Shown here in pieces: positions 25,512 through 40,221 of a stretch of 64,000 nucleotides of DNA. Source of the stretch: Mycobacteroides immunogenum (GTDB lineage: Bacteria; Actinomycetota; Actinomycetes; Mycobacteriales; Mycobacteriaceae); the NCBI RefSeq assembly GCF_001605725.1, contig NZ_CP011530.1, forward strand, positions 186,001 through 250,000. Direction: 5' to 3'. Below the pieces are notes generated by a model. It had not been told where the DNA came from and did not search any database. It saw only the letters and a list, made by a program, of their open reading frames with translations. Position 1 is the first letter of the stretch; each line of letters starts with the position of its first letter. Position numbers and translations under genes: made by a program.

Positions 25512-26318
25512 CTAGCCGGCCGGCGGAGCCGCTGCCGAGGCGGCCGCCGGAATGGCGCCCTTGATCAGGTCAACAGCCTGGGTGATGCCCAGCTGATTGA
25601 CCGCACCCATGGCGTCGCTGATCAGGCTGCTGCTGCCGCCCAGTCCGCTGCCGCCGCCGAGTCCGCTGGGTGAACCGAGGCCCGCCAGTGCGGGGTCGGC
25701 CAGTGCCGGGTTGGTCAGGCCGGTACCCAGTGCCGGGTTCGACACGCCCGTAGCGGGGGAGGTGAGTCCCGCTGCCGGATCTGTCAGCGCAGGGTTGACC
25801 CCTGTCGCGGCGGGAGTGAGTCCCGGGGTGCTGGCGGGGGCTGCCGGGTTGGTCAGACCGGGGTTGGTCAGACCGGGGTTGGTCAGCGCCGGGTCGGTGA
25901 GGCTCGGCGTGGTGGACGTGCTCGGGCTGGTCAGGCCCGGGCCGGTCAGCGCTGGGTTCGTCAATGACGACGACGGGGAGGTCAGGCCACCCGGGGTGGT
26001 GAGGCCACCGGGCGAGGTCAGGGCCGGGTTGGTGCCACCCAGGCTCCCCAGCCCGCCACCGCCCAGTCCGGGGATGTTGAGACCGGACAGTCCGGGGATC
26101 TGGACGCCGAACTGTGACGTCATCTGCTGAACTGCGCCCATGACTTCTCCGGGCAGATCCGACACGATCGCGGCCTGCACAAATTCCTGCTGTGAAGGCG
26201 CGGGCGCGGCTGCTTGGGTCATGTTGGTCGCGAGGGCGATGGCAAACGGACTTGCGACGGCCAGCGCGGCGACCGAGCTCAAGGCTGTCGAAAGCCGGCG
26301 GCGGCGACGATTAGGCAC
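25512..26318 (-). CDS. erp: Exported repetitive protein Erp (PirG)
   Basis: 268 residues. The start VPNRRRRRLSTALSSVAALAVASPFAIAL is the Erp signal peptide, almost as in Rv3810. The GTG at 26318 has GAGGAG at ideal distance. After EFVQAAIVSDLPGEVMGAVQQ comes a central tract of P-A-L-T and P-G-L-T-S/N repeats, then a conserved C-terminal part (SSLISDAMGAVNQLGITQAVDLIKGAIP). The long C-terminal hydrophobic Pro-rich tail of M. tuberculosis Erp is much shorter here. Erp is a surface protein needed for normal envelope and virulence in several mycobacteria; its biochemical role is not defined. It is divergent from glf. Confidence 0.93.
   Translation of the reverse strand: MPNRRRRRLSTALSSVAALAVASPFAIALATNMTQAAAPAPSQQEFVQAAIVSDLPGEVMGAVQQMTSQFGVQIPGLSGLNIPGLGGGGLGSLGGTNPALTSPGGLTTPGGLTSPSSSLTNPALTGPGLTSPSTSTTPSLTDPALTNPGLTNPGLTNPAAPASTPGLTPAATGVNPALTDPAAGLTSPATGVSNPALGTGLTNPALADPALAGLGSPSGLGGGSGLGGSSSLISDAMGAVNQLGITQAVDLIKGAIPAAASAAAPPAG
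25679..26034 (-). repeat. Erp PGLTS-type coding repeats
   Basis: Imperfect repeats coding for variants of P-[AG]-L-T-[SNDG]. Three 15-base units, the first two identical and the third diverged only at its end, stand in tandem at 25846-25860, 25861-25875 and 25876-25890. Repeat number varies among mycobacterial species and can be used to separate strains. Confidence 0.85.
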
Positions 26319-26586
26319 GGAAGTCTCCTCAATATCGGGTCGATCACTTATGGTGTACTGCGGTTTTGCGTGTGCTGTCACGGGATTTCCCGCGGGTGTC
26401 GGATCGGCGGATCGGCACCGGAACTGACGCTTTCGATGGTAACCAGAGTTACTGGTGTGACTAATGGGACGAAATCAAATCGTGAGCTAATCGCGACCGG
26501 ATCCGTACCTGCGAACCCTGGCGTGCTCGTCCTTTCCAGGGTGGATGTCGCTGTCAGGGGCTTGCGGTGCCGGTCCAGTACCCTGA

Positions 26587-29739
<3,153 letters not shown>

Positions 29740-29743
<4 letters not shown>

Positions 29744-30294
29744 CAGGTCCGCTGCCGGGCGAGGTCACCGCACCTCAGGGAGAGACCGCGATTCTCGTCG
29801 CCGTGCAGTCGGCTCTGGCCGGGCGCCCCGGCGTGCTCAGCACCGCGCGGGGTCTCTCGCATTTCGGTGAGCACAGCATCGGCTGGGTGGCCGCGGCGCT
29901 GATCGGCGCAGCTGTCGACAAACCCCGTCGGCGCAGCTGGCTGGCGGCGGGTGCCGGTGCCTTCGGAGCCCATGCCGCGTCGGTCATCATCAAGCGCCTG
30001 GTGCGCCGCCGGCGTCCGAGCCACGAGGCCGTCCGGGTGAACGTAAGCACCCCGAGCCGGTTGAGTTTCCCCTCGTCGCACGCCACCTCGACGGCGGCGG
30101 CCGCGGTACTTCTCGCACCGCTGACCGGGTTGCCCTTGCCCGCGCTGCTGATTCCGCCAATGGCGTTGTCGCGGCTGGTGCTTGGCGTGCACTACCCCAC
30201 AGATGTGGCCGCCGGCGCCGCGCTCGGTGCACTGATCGGCACGGCCGTTCGCCGGGCGGACTCGCGCCTGGCGCTCAAGGAGGAACAGCGATGA
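29740..30294 (+). CDS. PAP2 phosphatase, Rv3807c-like
   Basis: 184 residues, several membrane segments. The PAP2 signature is complete: KRLVRRRRP (K-x6-R-P), FPSSHATST (P-S-x-H) and SRLVLGVHYPTDV (S-R-x5-H-x3-D). In M. tuberculosis Rv3807c is proposed to remove the 5-phosphate from decaprenylphosphoryl-5-phosphoribose, the step after UbiA in making the arabinose donor DPA. The ATG overlaps the glfT2 stop and its own stop overlaps ubiA, each by 4 bases. Confidence 0.93.
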
Positions 30295-31205
30295 GTGAGG
30301 AAGCAGCTCCGACCGCGGGCCCGCCCAAGAACCTTGCCTCGGGAATCGTCAAGGCGGTCCGCCCTCGGCAGTGGGTGAAGAACATCCTGGTCTTCGCGGC
30401 GCCCTTGGCGGCCCTCGGTGACATTCCGCCCCACGACTACCGGGGTGTCTTCATCCGGGTGGCCATCGCGTTTGTGGTGTTCAGCATGGCGGCGTCGTCG
30501 ATCTACTTGATCAACGACGCCCGCGATGTGGAAGCCGATCGGCAGCATCCGACCAAGCGTTTCCGCCCGATCGCCGCAGGTGTGCTGCCGGTGCCGGCCG
30601 CCTACGGAATTTCGGTGGTGCTGGCCGCTGGATCCCTCGGCATCGCATCATCGGTCAACAGGAACCTCGTGATCGTGATGGCGGTGTACATCGCCATCCA
30701 ACTGGCGTACTGCTTTGGTCTGAAACACCAACCGGTCATTGACATCTGCATTGTCTCGTCCGGGTTCCTCATCCGGGCCATCGCGGGTGGCGTCGCCGCG
30801 GGCGTCTACCTCTCGCAGTGGTTCCTACTGATCATGGCCTTCGCCTCGCTCATGTTGGCGGCAGGAAAGCGGTACGCCGAGCTGCAGATCGCCGAGCAGA
30901 CCGGCGCCAAAATCCGCAAGGCATTGGAGGGTTACACCTCCAGTTACCTGCGTTTCGTGTGGACGCTGTCGGCTACGGCCACGGTGGTTTGTTATGGCTT
31001 GTGGGCCTTCGAACGCGATCATCGTGCCGGATCCTGGTTCGTGGCCTCGATGATCCCGTTCACCATCGCGGTGCTGCGCTACGCGGTGGACGTCGACGGG
31101 GGCGAGGCGGGGGAGCCCGAGGAGATCGCTTTGGGGGACAGGGTGCTGCAGTTCCTGTTCGTCGCATGGATCGGATCGCTCGGTGCGGCCTTCTACTTCT
31201 CCTGA
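30291..31205 (+). CDS. ubiA: Decaprenyl-phosphate phosphoribosyltransferase (UbiA/DprP)
   Basis: 304 residues and about nine membrane helices. It joins 5-phosphoribosyl pyrophosphate to decaprenyl phosphate, the first committed step to DPA. The first Asp-rich motif YLINDARDVEADRQHP fits N-D-x-x-D-x-x-x-D, followed by the KRFRPIAAG segment. PRQWVKNILVF near the N terminus is typical of this UbiA branch (Rv3806c). Mutations in its homologue give high ethambutol resistance in M. tuberculosis. It starts inside the PAP2 stop and ends within the next gene. Confidence 0.96.
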   Translation: MSEEAAPTAGPPKNLASGIVKAVRPRQWVKNILVFAAPLAALGDIPPHDYRGVFIRVAIAFVVFSMAASSIYLINDARDVEADRQHPTKRFRPIAAGVLPVPAAYGISVVLAAGSLGIASSVNRNLVIVMAVYIAIQLAYCFGLKHQPVIDICIVSSGFLIRAIAGGVAAGVYLSQWFLLIMAFASLMLAAGKRYAELQIAEQTGAKIRKALEGYTSSYLRFVWTLSATATVVCYGLWAFERDHRAGSWFVASMIPFTIAVLRYAVDVDGGEAGEPEEIALGDRVLQFLFVAWIGSLGAAFYFS

Positions 31206-33207
31206 CCGGCCCAGGGCACTGGGCCCAAGCAACGGGCTGACTCGCTTCACGGTGTGGGTCAGCGTCCTCACCGTGACCGTGTTGTTCGGATGGGGTGCCT
31301 GGCAGCGGCGCTGGATCGCCGATGACGGCCTCATTGTGCTGCGGACCGTGCGAAACCTGCTGGCGGGCAATGGCCCGGTGTTCAACAAGGGAGAGCGCGT
31401 AGAGGCCAACACCTCCACGTTGTGGACCTATCTGACGTACCTGGGCGGTTGGGCCGGCGGCGGTATGCGCCTCGAGTACGTGGCGCTGACCTTGTCGTTG
31501 GTGCTGAGTTTGATCGGTGTCGCGCTCGCCATCCTGGGCACGGCGCGGCTGTACGCGCCGGTGCTCGCCGGGCGCGCCGCGGTCATGGTGCCCGCCGGCA
31601 TGCTGGTGTACATAGCGATTCCTCCGGCCCGCGATTTCGCCACCTCGGGTCTCGAAAACGGTTTGGTACTGGCCTATTTGGGTGGACTGTGGCTCATGAT
31701 GGTGATCTGGGCGCAAGCCGTGCGCATGCCGGTCACCCTCGATCGGCGCGGCGGCCCGCATCAGCCGGTGGACCCGAAGATCGTGCACGCCGCTAAGAAG
31801 GATCAGAAAGACGTTCTCAGTAGGCGATTCACGGTGGGACTGGCCTTCCTGGCCGGGCTGAGTGTGCTGATCCGCCCGGAGCTGGCGCTCATCGGCGGCG
31901 GATTCCTGGTGATGATGCTGATCGCCGCCCGCGGTTTCATGAGCCGGGTATGGATTGTGGTCGCGGGTGGCGCGCTGCCCGTGCTCTACCAAATCTTCCG
32001 GATGGGCTACTACGGCCTGCTCGTGCCCAGCACCGCGATCGCCAAGGACGCGTCGGGTTCCAAGTGGGGCCAGGGCTTCGTCTACCTGCAGAACATGAAC
32101 TCGCCGTACCTGATCTGGATTCCGGCGCTTCTACTCAGCGCGCTGGGCGTGGCCGCCTACCAGGCGCGTCGCGGGCAGTGGTGGGTGCGGCAGGTCGCGG
32201 CTCCTGGTTACGGCTGGCTGGCCCGCCTGGTTCAAAACCCCACGGCCGTAGTCATTTTCATGCTGGCGAGCGGATTCATTCAGGGCGTGTACTGGATACG
32301 CCAGGGTGGCGACTTCATGCACGCGCGAGTGCTGTTGACTCCGGTGTTCTGCATGTTGCTCCCCATTGCCGTTGTCCCGCTGGTGGCTCCCGACAGCGCG
32401 GCCTTCACTCCCAAGAAGGCGCGCTTGCTCACGGCGGCCACCATCGGGCTTTTCGCCGGTATTGCGGGTTGGTCCGCGTGGGTCGCCAACTCCCCGGGCA
32501 TGGGCGGTGACGGCACCAAGGTCACCTACAGCGGCATCGTCGATGAGCGGCGCTTCTACGCGCAGGCCACGGGTGTCGCCCATCCACTGACCGCCGCGGA
32601 CTATCTCAATTACCCGCGCATGCGCGCGGTGCTGGTGGCGATAGACAACACCCCGGATGGGGCTCTGCTTCTACCGTCCGGAAATTACGACCAGTGGGAT
32701 GTGGCACCGGCAATCCCGCCGCCACCCCCGATTCCGCCCGGTTACCGAGGGCCGCACGCGGTGCTGTTCACCAACCTGGGCATGCTCGGCATGAACCTGG
32801 GCCTGGATGTGCGGATCGTGGATCAGATCGGCCTGGCCAATCCGCTGGCCGCGCATACCGCGCGCATCACCGACGGACGTATCGGCCACGACAAGAACCT
32901 GTTCCCGGACTGGATGATCGCGGACGGGCCCTGGCTCAAGAAGTACCCGTACATTCCCAGGTACATCGATCAGGATTGGGTGGCCGAGGCCGTCGAAGCG
33001 CTGAAATGCCCGCAGACCGACGCGATGCTCAGTGCGGTGCGTAAACCGCTGTCGCCGCGGCTTTTCGTGTCCAACCTGCTGCACTCCTATGAGTTCACGA
33101 CCTATCGGATCGATCGTGTTCCGCGCTTTGAACTGGCTCGGTGCGGTCTACCGATGCCGAAACTGGACACCCCGCAATACACTGGGCTTCCGGCTACCGG
33201 CCCGTAG
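31183..33207 (+). CDS. aftB: Terminal arabinofuranosyltransferase AftB
   Basis: 674 residues if started at the GTG at 31183, about 45 more than Rv3805c. This start overlaps ubiA by 23 bases; a shorter start near 31250 is possible, since the conserved part begins at about residue 23 with TVWVSVLTVTVLFGWG. GT-C enzyme with about ten membrane helices; WQRRWIADDGLIVLRTVRN carries the catalytic Asp pair in the first outer loop, and ARDFATSGLE and QGGDFMHARVLL are family marks. It adds the terminal beta-1,2 arabinofuranose using DPA on the outer face. The C-terminal 200 residues are periplasmic. Confidence 0.94.
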   Translation: MRPSTSPDRPRALGPSNGLTRFTVWVSVLTVTVLFGWGAWQRRWIADDGLIVLRTVRNLLAGNGPVFNKGERVEANTSTLWTYLTYLGGWAGGGMRLEYVALTLSLVLSLIGVALAILGTARLYAPVLAGRAAVMVPAGMLVYIAIPPARDFATSGLENGLVLAYLGGLWLMMVIWAQAVRMPVTLDRRGGPHQPVDPKIVHAAKKDQKDVLSRRFTVGLAFLAGLSVLIRPELALIGGGFLVMMLIAARGFMSRVWIVVAGGALPVLYQIFRMGYYGLLVPSTAIAKDASGSKWGQGFVYLQNMNSPYLIWIPALLLSALGVAAYQARRGQWWVRQVAAPGYGWLARLVQNPTAVVIFMLASGFIQGVYWIRQGGDFMHARVLLTPVFCMLLPIAVVPLVAPDSAAFTPKKARLLTAATIGLFAGIAGWSAWVANSPGMGGDGTKVTYSGIVDERRFYAQATGVAHPLTAADYLNYPRMRAVLVAIDNTPDGALLLPSGNYDQWDVAPAIPPPPPIPPGYRGPHAVLFTNLGMLGMNLGLDVRIVDQIGLANPLAAHTARITDGRIGHDKNLFPDWMIADGPWLKKYPYIPRYIDQDWVAEAVEALKCPQTDAMLSAVRKPLSPRLFVSNLLHSYEFTTYRIDRVPRFELARCGLPMPKLDTPQYTGLPATGP

Positions 33208-33269
33208 GGCACTGGTCCGGATCCTCGAAGCGGCCGTTCTGTGTCTGATCTGTGATCCCAATTAGGTAA

Positions 33270-34370
<1,101 letters not shown>

Positions 34371-34381
34371 GATCCCGGGGC

Positions 34382-34395
34382 ACCTTGAACAAGGT
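34382..34395. promoter_or_regulatory. Short palindrome ACCTTG-AA-CAAGGT
   Basis: A perfect 6-base-arm palindrome 12 bases after the stop of Ag85 copy 1 and about 54 bases before copy 2. It could be a small operator for copy 2 or a weak terminator. Position is the only support. Confidence 0.3.
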
Positions 34396-34448
34396 CCGCA
34401 GGCGCACATAGTGGGAAATCGATTGAGACAGATAGGAAAACGAAGTAA

Positions 34449-35450
<1,002 letters not shown>

Positions 35451-35461
35451 GCATAAGCAGT

Positions 35462-35514
35462 CAAAAGAGCGGTGGTCCCCCGACATTCGGCAGGGGGCCA
35501 CCGCTCTTTTTGTC
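35462..35514 (+). terminator. Strong intrinsic terminator after Ag85 copy 2
   Basis: A long stem (AAAAGAGCGGTGG with CCC against GGGGGCCACCGCTCTTTTT) with a short loop ends in a run of T. It lies 12 bases after the stop and would isolate copy 2 from copy 3. Confidence 0.9.
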
Positions 35515-35674
35515 TTCGCCGGGTTGGGTCTCAGTAACACATCGGTCTGGTTGCGGAGGGTCAACAACGGGGACGGAATGTGTTGACAGGCGCCCTGATG
35601 TGGTTGACTACCTCGGGAACCCCAGGGACGTCCATCGGGATGTCCATCGGCCTGACATGTGTAACGCCGATTGA

Positions 35675-36673
<999 letters not shown>

Positions 36674-36688
36674 GCATAACGAACAGCA

Positions 36689-36735
36689 CATCGGCGGCGG
36701 CCACTCTGTCTTCGGGCAGAGGGTCGCCGCCGATG
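36689..36735 (+). terminator. Long GC hairpin after Ag85 copy 3
   Basis: CATCGGCGGCG pairs with CGCCGCCGATG, with an inner ACTCTG/CAGAG extension and a TTCG-type loop. It sits 15 bases after the stop of copy 3. There is no T-run, which is common for mycobacterial terminators. Confidence 0.7.
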
Positions 36736-36909
36736 TCGTTGGACGGGTATTGGCGCAGAGCCACAATCACGTAACGAATTCGGTGCTGTGACGATCATTT
36801 GCGCAGGTGCGAGGCGCACCGGCTCGGTAGCCCCGCTCGGGGTTGCCGGTACCTTGGAGCAAGCGACAGCACTCGGCGAGACAGCACGTCAAGAACGGCC
36901 AGGAGAGAC

Positions 36910-37920
36910 ATGCCCAAGAGTTCGAACAGTAAACGGCACCGGATTCTCGGTTTGGCCGCGGCGCTGGCCGTCGCAGTCGTCGTCATTCTGGTGATCGCGA
37001 TTGTCGTGGTCATCGTTCGCAGGCCCGATGATGTCAGCCCCGGCGCACAGGTCCCGGTCACCACGACACCGCCGGTGACCCGCCCCGGCCAGAAGCCCCG
37101 CCCCGCCTTCCAGAGTGCCGATTGCCCCGATGTGCAGGCGCTGATCATTCCGGGCACCTGGGAGTCTTCGCGCACGGATGACCCCCTCAACCCGACGGAG
37201 TTCCCGCGCTCACTGCTGCTGAACGTCTCTCGGCCCATCACCGAGAAGTTCGACAAGTCCCGGCTGCAGACGTGGACAGTGCCATACACCGCGCAGTTCC
37301 ATAATCCGTTCGCCAACGACAACCAGATGTCGTACAACGACAGCCGCAAGGAAGGCACCGACCGGGCGGTCAAGCAGCTCTCCGACATGTACGACCGGTG
37401 CCCGCTCACCAGCTATGTCATCGTTGGTTTCTCGCAGGGTGCGGTGATCGCCGGTGACATCGCCAATCAGATCGGTAACGGGGAGGGCCCCGTCGACCAG
37501 GATCTGGTGCTGGGGGTGACATTGATCGCCGACGGTCGCCGTCAGGACGGGATCGGGCAGTCGCCCGGGCCCAATCCGCCCGGGCAGGGCGCCGAGGTCA
37601 CTCTGGGTGACCTCGGGGTGCTGGACTCTTTCGGGCTGAAGATGACGGGACCGCGGCCGGGCGGGTTCGGTGAGCTCAACGACCGCACCAACCAGATCTG
37701 CGGCACCGGAGATCTCATCTGTGCGGCGCCGCCGGACGCCTTCAACATCTCCAACCTGGGCAAAACGCTGGACATTCTGTCCGGCGGGGCGGGCGCCCCC
37801 GTGCACGCGTTGTACGCGACCCCTGAGTTCTGGCAGATCGACGGCAATCCGGCCACGGTGTGGACCACCAACTGGGCCGAGGGGCTCATTGAGAACGCCC
37901 CCCACCCGAAGCATGGATGA
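36910..37920 (+). CDS. Cutinase-like lipase/thioesterase, Rv3802c type
   Basis: 336 residues, the same length as Rv3802c. A basic N terminus and one membrane segment (about 13-37) are followed by a Thr-Pro linker and an alpha/beta domain with cutinase-type elbow [12 protein letters not shown], Ser at residue 175. The enzyme is a periplasmic phospholipase/thioesterase essential in mycobacteria and tied to mycolate metabolism and envelope lipid remodelling. AGGAGAG stands 4 bases before the ATG; a longer open frame upstream is not needed. It lies between the Ag85 array and fadD32, as in M. tuberculosis. Confidence 0.94.
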   Translation: MPKSSNSKRHRILGLAAALAVAVVVILVIAIVVVIVRRPDDVSPGAQVPVTTTPPVTRPGQKPRPAFQSADCPDVQALIIPGTWESSRTDDPLNPTEFPRSLLLNVSRPITEKFDKSRLQTWTVPYTAQFHNPFANDNQMSYNDSRKEGTDRAVKQLSDMYDRCPLTSYVIVGFSQGAVIAGDIANQIGNGEGPVDQDLVLGVTLIADGRRQDGIGQSPGPNPPGQGAEVTLGDLGVLDSFGLKMTGPRPGGFGELNDRTNQICGTGDLICAAPPDAFNISNLGKTLDILSGGAGAPVHALYATPEFWQIDGNPATVWTTNWAEGLIENAPHPKHG

Positions 37921-38256
37921 GCGTTTCGCGCGCAGACCGCGTGGTCGGGCGAGCGCCTGACAAGCGTTGATGTCATCTTCACAACAGGGCGCCGAGATAT
38001 TTGGCGGAGAAGGTACGCTCGCCTAAGGTTAAGAGAAAAATAAGACTGTAAGCCGTTCGCGGGGCTGAGTGATTTTGGCTAGCTGACGCCGACCGATAAT
38101 CTCGTCGCGAATGGCCGCCTGAGCTGCCGTAGTACGCGAATACGTCTCGGTACGATCATCGAGGATTTGACGTCCGCCCCGGTGTGATGATCCGCGTGCA
38201 CGGACTGGTCAGGCCCGCGAACCGCGCACCCGCGCCGTCATAGGAGAGAAGCACAC
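37921..38256 (+). other. Intergenic region before fadD32
   Basis: 336 bases with no gene. It holds an AT-rich patch (38026-38050) with CCTAAGGTTAAG, only a poor partial match to an iron box, and no hairpin I would call a terminator. AGGAGAG at 38242-38248 is a clear ribosome binding site for fadD32. The promoter of the fadD32-pks13-accD4 operon must be here, but no convincing hexamer pair was found by eye. Confidence 0.6.
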
Positions 38257-40170
38257 ATGGCGTTCGACAACCCGTTCCTAGACTCGGCGGGTCATATCAA
38301 GTTCCCCGAGGACGGGAGCATCGTCGGTCACGTCGAAGGTTTTGCACAGTCGCAGGCCGACAGCTTGGCGTACCGGTTCCTGGACTTCTCCACCGAGCGT
38401 GACGGCGAGTACATCGACATCACCTGGTCGGAGTTCGGTGCGCGTAACCGCGCGGTGGCGGCCCGTCTGCAGCAGGTGACCAAGCCCGGCGACCGTGTCG
38501 CCATCCTGGCCCCACAGAGCCTTGACTACCTTGTCGCCCACTTCGGCGCGCTGTACGCCGGCGCCATCTCGGTGCCGCTGTTCGATCCGAGTGAGGCCGG
38601 CCATGCCGGTCGACTGCATGCGGTGCTGGACGATTGTGAGCCCTCCGCGGTGCTGACCACGACCGATTGCGCAGAGGGAGTACGCAAGTTCTTCCGCAAC
38701 CGTCCGCCCAAGGAGCGTCCCCGCGTCATCGCGGTCGACGCCATTCCCAACGACGTGGGTTCGACGTGGGTCGAGCCGGTGGCCAACAAGGACACCATCG
38801 CGTATCTGCAGTACACCTCCGGCTCTACCCGGGCCCCGGCCGGTGTGCAGATCACGCATCTTGGCCTGGCGACCAACCTGCTGCAGCTGATCGACGCGTT
38901 GTCAGCGAAGCAGGGGCAGGGCAGTCATGAGGATCTGCGTGGCACCACCTGGTTGCCGTTCTTCCACGACATGGGTCTCATCACCGTGATGGTGCCGTCC
39001 ATGCTGGGCAAGCACATGACCGTGATGAGCCCGGCAGCGTTCATCCGCCGCCCCCTGCGCTGGTTGCGGGAAATGGGCGTCAAGGGTGACGACCGCGGCG
39101 GGACATTCTCGGCGCTGCCGAACTTCGCCTTTGAGCACTGCGCGCTGCGCGGGGTGCCCAAGGAGGGCGAGCCACCGCTGGATCTGTCGAATGTGTACTC
39201 GATCATCAATGGGTCCGAGCCGGTCTCCACGGCGTCGCTGAAGAAGTTCTGTGACGCCTTCGAGCCGTATGGCTTTGATCCCAAGGCGATTCATCCTTCC
39301 TACGGCATGGCCGAGGCCACCCTGTTCGTCTCCTCGACCATCTGGAACACCGAGACGGCACGGGTGCTGCATGTTGATCGCACCGAGCTCAATGCCGGGC
39401 GCATCGTGCAGGTGGAGCCGGGCTCGGAGAACTCGGTGACCCAGGTGTCCAGCGGCAAGATGGCCCGCGATGAATGGGCCGTGATCGTCGACGGCGAGAC
39501 CGCCTCCGAGGTTCCCGACGGCCAGATCGGCGAGATCTGGTTGCACGGCAACAACATTGGCTCTGGTTACTGGGGCCGTGAAGAGGAGACGCGTGCTGCT
39601 TTCCATAACACGCTGAAGTCGCGGATCTCTGAATCGCACGCCGAGGGTGTGGCCGATGACGCCGACTGGCTCAACACCGGTGACCTCGGTGTGTGGGTCG
39701 ATGGCGAGCTGTACATCACCGGCCGCGTCAAGGACCTCATCATTGTCGACGGCCGTAACCACTACCCGCAGGACATCGAGTACACCGCGCAAGAGGCCAA
39801 CAAGGCACTGCGCCCGGGTTATGTCGCGGCCTTCTCGGTGCCTGCCAACCAGTTGCCGCAAGAGGTCTTCGACAATCCGCACGCCGGTTTGAAGTACGAC
39901 CCGGAGGATTCCTCCGAGCAGCTGGTGGTTATCGGTGAACGCAGCGTGGGCGGACACAAGTCCGACAACCACACGGTGGGTGACGATGTGCGCGCGGCCG
40001 TCGCGGTGCGCCACGGTGTGACGGTGCGCGACGTGCTGCTGGTCCCGGCCGGCTCGATCGCCCGGACCTCCAGCGGCAAGATCGCCCGGCGTGCCGCGCG
40101 AACCAGCTACCTGGACGGCAGCCTGCGTGGCGGCTACCAGCAGACCGCATTCCCCGACGACCGGCGGTAG
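38257..40170 (+). CDS. fadD32: Long-chain fatty acyl-AMP ligase FadD32
   Basis: 637 residues, the same length as the M. tuberculosis enzyme. It activates the meromycolic acid as acyl-AMP and loads it on the N-terminal ACP of Pks13. The adenylate-forming signature is [50 protein letters not shown] and [20 protein letters not shown] are the later motifs. The last Lys-containing loop is [12 protein letters not shown]. It leads the operon with pks13 51 bases and then accD4 after it. Confidence 0.98.
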   Translation: MAFDNPFLDSAGHIKFPEDGSIVGHVEGFAQSQADSLAYRFLDFSTERDGEYIDITWSEFGARNRAVAARLQQVTKPGDRVAILAPQSLDYLVAHFGALYAGAISVPLFDPSEAGHAGRLHAVLDDCEPSAVLTTTDCAEGVRKFFRNRPPKERPRVIAVDAIPNDVGSTWVEPVANKDTIAYLQYTSGSTRAPAGVQITHLGLATNLLQLIDALSAKQGQGSHEDLRGTTWLPFFHDMGLITVMVPSMLGKHMTVMSPAAFIRRPLRWLREMGVKGDDRGGTFSALPNFAFEHCALRGVPKEGEPPLDLSNVYSIINGSEPVSTASLKKFCDAFEPYGFDPKAIHPSYGMAEATLFVSSTIWNTETARVLHVDRTELNAGRIVQVEPGSENSVTQVSSGKMARDEWAVIVDGETASEVPDGQIGEIWLHGNNIGSGYWGREEETRAAFHNTLKSRISESHAEGVADDADWLNTGDLGVWVDGELYITGRVKDLIIVDGRNHYPQDIEYTAQEANKALRPGYVAAFSVPANQLPQEVFDNPHAGLKYDPEDSSEQLVVIGERSVGGHKSDNHTVGDDVRAAVAVRHGVTVRDVLLVPAGSIARTSSGKIARRAARTSYLDGSLRGGYQQTAFPDDRR

Positions 40171-40221
40171 GCGATCCAGCATCGCCCCCGCCATCTGATA
40201 CTCCGGAGATAGGCCTCGAAC

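Noticed and set aside
25679..26034. Regular short repeats that could be taken for a CRISPR array
   Set aside because: Repeats are in frame, of 15-base type without unique spacers, and code for the Erp PGLTS motif.
38026..38050. CCTAAGGTTAAG as a second iron box before fadD32
   Set aside because: Only about 11 of 19 positions fit and the second arm is missing.
38167..38191. TTGACG plus TGATGAT as the fadD32 promoter
   Set aside because: The spacing is only 12-13 bases, too short for a SigA promoter.
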